From contig NZ_BAVZ01000014.1 of the NCBI RefSeq assembly GCF_000576305.1, forward strand, positions 44,605-108,604: DNA of 64,000 nucleotides, written 5' to 3'. Made by a program: the position numbers and the translations under genes. This document shows, in pieces, positions 60,103 to 64,000 of this stretch. The stretch comes from Paenibacillus pini JCM 16418. Lineage in GTDB: Bacteria > Bacillota > Bacilli > Paenibacillales > Paenibacillaceae. Numbering within the stretch: the stretch's first letter is position 1; every line of letters begins with the position of its first letter. The notes under the pieces are model-generated. The model saw nothing but the letters and a program-made list of their open reading frames with translations, searched no databases and was not told the origin of the DNA.

Positions 60103-60642
60103 ATGAAAGCACTGGTTGTAATTGATTTTACAAATGATTTTGTGGATGGTAAGTTACCTGTTGGTCAACCTGCTATAGACATACAGGAGAGAGTAGCAGA
60201 ACTAACACAAACGTTTATAGATCACGGAGATTGGGTAGTAATGGCTGTAGATATGCATGAAGAGGGTGATATATATCATCCTGAAACAGCACTTTTTCCG
60301 CCCCATAACATTCGTGATACTGTTGGTCGCGAGCTCTATGGTGAATTAAAACAAGTTTATCAAAACAACGAAGAAATGATTTACTGGATGAACAAAACTC
60401 GTTACAGTGCTTTTTGTGGGACTGATCTTGATATAAGACTGCGGGAACGTGGCATCAAGGAAGTACATCTGATTGGAGTTTGTACTGATATTTGTATCTT
60501 ACATACAGCGATTGAGGCTTATAACAAGGGCTATCATATTACGATTCATGAGGATGCTGTAGCGAGCTTTAATCCAGAAGGACATCTTTGGGCTCTTCAA
60601 CATTTCAGAACGAGTCTTGGGGCGAACATCATAAAAAGGTAG
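60103..60642 (+). CDS. pncA: Nicotinamidase / isochorismatase-family hydrolase
   Basis: Encodes 179 aa. It converts nicotinamide to nicotinate. VVIDFTNDFV supplies the catalytic Asp, the Asp/His metal ligands lie in VAVDMHEEGDIYHPE, and the nucleophilic Cys lies in LIGVCTDICILHTA. The neighbour pncB (next gene) uses the product, which supports nicotinamidase over other isochorismatase-fold activities. ATG 60103 follows AAGGGGTGGGG. It starts 11 bases after the NrtR-like gene. Confidence 0.92.
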   Translation: MKALVVIDFTNDFVDGKLPVGQPAIDIQERVAELTQTFIDHGDWVVMAVDMHEEGDIYHPETALFPPHNIRDTVGRELYGELKQVYQNNEEMIYWMNKTRYSAFCGTDLDIRLRERGIKEVHLIGVCTDICILHTAIEAYNKGYHITIHEDAVASFNPEGHLWALQHFRTSLGANIIKR

Positions 60643-60661
60643 ACAAAGGAGGATGTTGGTT

Positions 60662-62112
60662 ATGCAAACGATGGGTTTGGCTTTGCACACCGATAAATAC
60701 CAGATCAATATGATGTATGCCCACTGGGTGAATGGAACGCATCAGCAAAAGGCAACATTTGAGGCATATTTTCGCAAGCTTCCTTTTGGAAATGGTTATG
60801 CTGTTTTTGCAGGGCTAGAGCGAATTGTACACTATATAGCTAATCTCCGTTTTACAGATGACGATATTAAATATTTGTCGGAGCAGGAAGAGAATTATGA
60901 TTCTGCTTTTTTAGAGGAACTGAAGCAATTTAGATTCAGTGGTGATATGTACTCCATGAAGAGGGAGCGCTAGTTTTTCCGAATGAACCCTTGATTCGTG
61001 TCGAAAGCACAATTATGGAAGCTCAGCTCATTGAAACAGCGCTTCTGAATTTCATGAATTTTCAAACGCTTATTGCCACGAAAGCATCAAGAATCAAGCA
61101 AGTTGCTGGAAACGATATGTTATTGGAATTCGGTACGCGTCGTGCTCAAGAAGCAGACGCTGCTGTATGGGGGGCTCGCGCTGCTTATATTGCGGGATTC
61201 GATGCGACTTCGAATATGCTTGCTGGGCAGAAATTCGGTATCCCTACCAAAGGAACTCATGCCCACTCTTGGGTACAAAGTTTCGCTAGTGAGCAAGAGG
61301 CTTTTAACACGTATGCAAAAGTTTTACCGGATTTTGTGTCATTATTAGTGGATACATTTGACACCTTAAAAAGTGGTGTTCCTCATGCCATCGAAACAGC
61401 AAAAATGCTGGAATCCATGGGTAAACGACTTGGTTCTATTCGATTAGATAGCGGAGACCTAGCATACTTGTCTATTAAGGCTCGTAAAATGCTTGATGAT
61501 GCAGGGCTTGCTTATGTGAAAATCGTAGCCTCTAATGACCTAGATGAGAATACGATTTTCAACCTGAAGGCTCAAGGTGCCCGCATCGATACATGGGGCG
61601 TAGGCACACAGTTAATTACGGCTTCTGACCAGCCATCTTTGGGTGGTGTGTATAAGCTTGTTGAACATGAGATGGATGGGGTTATAGTTCCTACTATTAA
61701 AATCTCTGGTAATCCCGAGAAGGTTACAACTCCCGGTAAAAAGGATGTATACCGTATTATCGATCGGGTTACAGGTAAGGCAACAGCTGATTATATTTGC
61801 TTCCCTGATGAAGAGAAGCCACATGATGGTTTGAGGCTGAAATTGTTTAACCCACAGCATCCTTTCTTACAGAAATACGTGCGGAATTATGATGCGGTTT
61901 CGATGCTTGTTCCTGTCTTTGAGCAAGGAATACAAGTGTATGAGCTGCCATCGCTGGATGAAATTCGCGATTATCATAAGGAGCAATTAGCTATATTCTG
62001 GCCTGAATATCTTCGTAAACTAAATCCTGAGTTTTATCGAATTAATATCAGTGAAAAGGCCTGGGAGCTTAAACAAAGAATGATGGCTGAGCATATGGAA
62101 GAAGAGGAATAG
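60662..62112 (+). CDS. pncB: Nicotinate phosphoribosyltransferase, one frameshift
   Basis: Forms nicotinate mononucleotide from nicotinate, PRPP and ATP (Preiss-Handler entry). Restored length is 483 aa. N-terminal LHTDKYQINMMYAHW is typical, then FEAYFRKLPFGNGYAVFAGL, with FGTRRAQEADAAVWGARAAY (substrate His/Arg region), THAHSWVQSF and SIRLDSGDLAYLS. ATG 60662 is nine bases from AGGAGG; ATG 60653 is too close. The frame breaks at 60959-60962: AAGAGGGAG should read AAGGAGGGAG, giving DMYSMKEGALVFPNEPLIRVE. One missing G explains it. Confidence 0.92.
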
Positions 62113-62145
62113 AGCTGCTTATAAATATAAAATAGGTTCCTTTCG

Positions 62146-62188
62146 GCGCCTGCTGAACATGAAATTATGTTTTAGCAGGCGTTTTATT
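62146..62188 (+). terminator. Intrinsic terminator after pncB
   Basis: CGCCTGCT-GAACAT pairs with ATGTTTT-AGCAGGCG around GAAATT, followed by TTTTATTTT. Confidence 0.88.
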
Positions 62189-62350
62189 TTCGAGAGTATC
62201 TGGGCATAATTATTTCTCGGGAAATCGCAGATCCTGCTAATAAATGATGTAGAACGCGCTTGTTCGACACTGCTTGATATACATATCCCCTCAATAGAAT
62301 ATGCGTAGTACTTATTTTATTGGAAAATAAAAAAGGAGCTGATTTGATTT

Positions 62351-63364
62351 ATGGATCATTTTCAAGCATTTGTATTGCGAAAAGAAGCGGATAAAGTCCA
62401 AGGCAGTGTTGAAATTCTGTCGATGGACCAATTACCCGATGGAGATGTCACTGTTAAAGTTGAATACACAGGCGTGAATTATAAGGATGGATTAGCGAGC
62501 CTTACAAATGGCGGGATCGTAAATAGATATCCGTTTATCCCCGGTATCGATTTAGCTGGAGTGGTTGTTTCTTCAGAGCATTCTAAGTTCAAAGCAGGAG
62601 ATCAAGTGATTTGTACGGGATACGGTCTTGGTTCTTCTCACTATGGTGGGTTCAGCAGATATACACGTTTAAGCGGTGAATGGCTTGTTCATTTGCCTGA
62701 AGGATTGAGTTTGAGAGAAGCGATGGGCATTGGAACCGCTGGATTTACCGCTGCTGAGTCCATTGAACGTCTTATACGTAATGGCTTGACTCCCTCAAGT
62801 GGCCCAGTGCTGGTTACTGGTGCTAGTGGGGGTGTAGGGAGCATGGCGATTAATATGCTTTCTAAGCTAGGATATGAAGTCACAGCAAGTACAGGTAAGC
62901 ATAAAGAGTATCAGAAATGGTTGAAACAATTGGGAGCAGCACATGTTGTGACTCGTGAAGATATTCAGGTTACTTCGAAGGGCGTTCTGGGTTCAGAGCA
63001 ATGGGCAGCCGTGATTGATCCAGTAGGAGGTCCAGGGCTTACAGGTCTACTCAAAAGCATCCGTTATGGTGGGGGTGTTGCCCTATCAGGACTAACGGGA
63101 GGAACACAGTTTGATAACACGGTTTATCCGTTCATTTTACGAGGAGTACAGCTACTTGGTATAGATTCTGTACTCTGTCCAATGGATCTGAGAATTCAGC
63201 TTTGGAATAGTATTGCTCATGAATGGAAACCAGATATCGTATTGGAAATGGGTCTGACAGAGAAGAGATTAGAAGATTTAGTAGAAGTGTTACCAGCAAT
63301 TTTAAATGGTGAGGCAGTAGGTCGTACGATCATACACTTGGATGACCGAGCAGAGAAATCATAA
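62351..63364 (+). CDS. YhdH/YhfP-family quinone oxidoreductase
   Basis: Encodes 337 aa of the zinc-free medium-chain dehydrogenase/reductase superfamily. Characteristic stretches are VEYTGVNYKDGLASLTNGG, FIPGIDLAGVVV, GTAGFTAAESIERL and the NADPH-binding TGASGGVGSMAINMLSKLG. Homologues include acrylyl-CoA reductase AcuI, so an NADPH-dependent enoyl-type reductase is likely; the true substrate is unknown. ATG 62351 follows AAAAGGAGC. It has its own upstream region after the pncB terminator. Confidence 0.9.
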   Translation: MDHFQAFVLRKEADKVQGSVEILSMDQLPDGDVTVKVEYTGVNYKDGLASLTNGGIVNRYPFIPGIDLAGVVVSSEHSKFKAGDQVICTGYGLGSSHYGGFSRYTRLSGEWLVHLPEGLSLREAMGIGTAGFTAAESIERLIRNGLTPSSGPVLVTGASGGVGSMAINMLSKLGYEVTASTGKHKEYQKWLKQLGAAHVVTREDIQVTSKGVLGSEQWAAVIDPVGGPGLTGLLKSIRYGGGVALSGLTGGTQFDNTVYPFILRGVQLLGIDSVLCPMDLRIQLWNSIAHEWKPDIVLEMGLTEKRLEDLVEVLPAILNGEAVGRTIIHLDDRAEKS

Positions 63365-63444
63365 CTTCCTGCACAGGAACTGAATAAGCTACCGTTTTTT
63401 CTGGCATTCTAAACCTATATCGGCATGAGGGAAGGATGGACTTC

Positions 63445-63951
63445 ATGAAAAAACAAGTAGCGGGAATCCTTGCTTGTGCGCTGCTGGCTGCTACGGTTGG
63501 ATGTAGCAAACATAACGTTATCAATAAAGAAACAAAGCTCTATAATATGCAATCTTTCGATGAAGGAAATATTCGTGCGAAGTCACAAGGAAAAGGATTG
63601 AACGGAAAATTTCTTAATGAACTTCAACTTACGTTCGGTTCACTTCATATACCTCTTACACATCAAATGTATTCAGAGGACGGTCGCGGGAATATTAGCT
63701 ACATGTATATGATAAACGGGAATCCAGCACAATATATTTCACTCCATGTGTTTACAAATGAGCAAGAACGCGTGAACCGAATTCACAATTGGTACGGTGA
63801 TCAGAACGTCATTGATACACAGAATTCCCGAACAGTAATTTACAATCATCATCGTGCCTCGCTCGTTTATACTTCCTCCGGTAAGGAAAAAGGGAAGTAT
63901 GATGAACAGGTGAAACAAGTTTTCAACTCGCTTCTAGATCGTTTAGATTAA
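63445..63951 (+). CDS. Putative exported lipoprotein, unknown function
   Basis: Encodes 168 aa from ATG 63445, nine bases after GAGGGAAGG. The start MKKQVAGILACALLAATVGC looks like a signal peptide with a weak lipobox (T-V-G-C) and Cys at residue 20. The mature part has no motif I recognise. It is polar, with an ESD/YSEDGRGNISYMYM segment. ATG 63436 (three codons earlier) is also possible. The gene ends 49 bases before the window end, where nothing further is clear. Confidence 0.7.
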   Translation: MKKQVAGILACALLAATVGCSKHNVINKETKLYNMQSFDEGNIRAKSQGKGLNGKFLNELQLTFGSLHIPLTHQMYSEDGRGNISYMYMINGNPAQYISLHVFTNEQERVNRIHNWYGDQNVIDTQNSRTVIYNHHRASLVYTSSGKEKGKYDEQVKQVFNSLLDRLD

Positions 63952-64000
63952 TGCCGTTCACTATGACCAATAAAAAAAGATGCCAAGCAGCTCATAAGCT

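Noticed and set aside
63952..64000. Possible gene at the window end
   Set aside because: Only 49 bases, with an A-tract and no frame of interest; nothing can be supported.
1..64000. Defence island, toxin-antitoxin, prophage or transposon
   Set aside because: No transposase, integrase, restriction, reverse transcriptase or toxin-like gene was seen; gene order is conserved housekeeping.

Overview
The window looks like an endospore-forming member of the Bacillota, most like Paenibacillus (Paenibacillaceae). Evidence: AT-leaning composition; strong GGAGG-type ribosome binding sites with many TTG and GTG starts; sporulation genes (dpaA/dpaB, spoIIIE, sleB, spoVS); the YlxR/YlxQ/YlxY, YlzJ, YmfF/H/I/J/K and YmcA families; and a gene order that follows the B. 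subtilis rpsB-to-ymcA stretch. Every gene I accept lies on the + strand, as expected for a highly expressed, replication-codirectional housekeeping region. I found no prophage, insertion sequence, CRISPR array, tRNA or rRNA.

Layout. 1-4.9 kb: tail of an upstream gene, then rpsB, tsf, pyrH, frr, uppS, cdsA. 5-13.6 kb: dxr, rseP, an archaeal/eukaryotic-type proS, polC. 13.7-24.7 kb: the rimP-nusA-ylxR-ylxQ-infB-rbfA-nrnA-truB-ribF-rpsO-pnp translation and RNA-metabolism cluster. 24.9-32.6 kb: ylxY, the M16 peptidase mlpA, dut, then dpaA-dpaB-asd-dapG-dapA, which links lysine/diaminopimelate synthesis to spore dipicolinate. 32.7-38.5 kb: RNase J, tepA, ylzJ, spoIIIE. 38.6-45.7 kb: sleB, ymfF-ymfH-ymfI, ymfJ, ymfK, rodZ and a 55-aa membrane protein. 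45.8-53.8 kb: yajQ, pgsA, cinA, recA, recX, rny, ymdB, spoVS. 54-64 kb: dipeptidase, pduL, miaB, ymcA, a GNAT enzyme, a hotdog thioesterase, an NAD-salvage group (NrtR-like Nudix regulator, pncA, pncB), a YhdH-type oxidoreductase and an exported protein.

Regulation visible in the sequence: good SigA promoters before rpsB, rimP, rpsO, rnjB, pgsA, recA and rny; a SigK-type promoter before dpaA; a SigG-type promoter before sleB; a LexA/DinR box before recA; structured leaders before rpsB, rimP, rpsO and rny; and about twenty intrinsic terminators.

The most striking anomaly is a set of nine one-base losses in eight genes (cdsA, polC, ribF, ylxY twice, rny, miaB, the Nudix gene, pncB). All shift the frame the same way (-1), and most are repaired by adding one G or C. 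Several of these genes are normally essential, so I read this as consensus error in the assembly, not gene decay. ymdB also has ATC where its start codon should be. I see no convincing undescribed multi-gene system. The best leads are RNA-level: the rpsB and rny leaders, a 92-nt hairpin after spoVS, and a mini-ORF overlapping the pgsA start.
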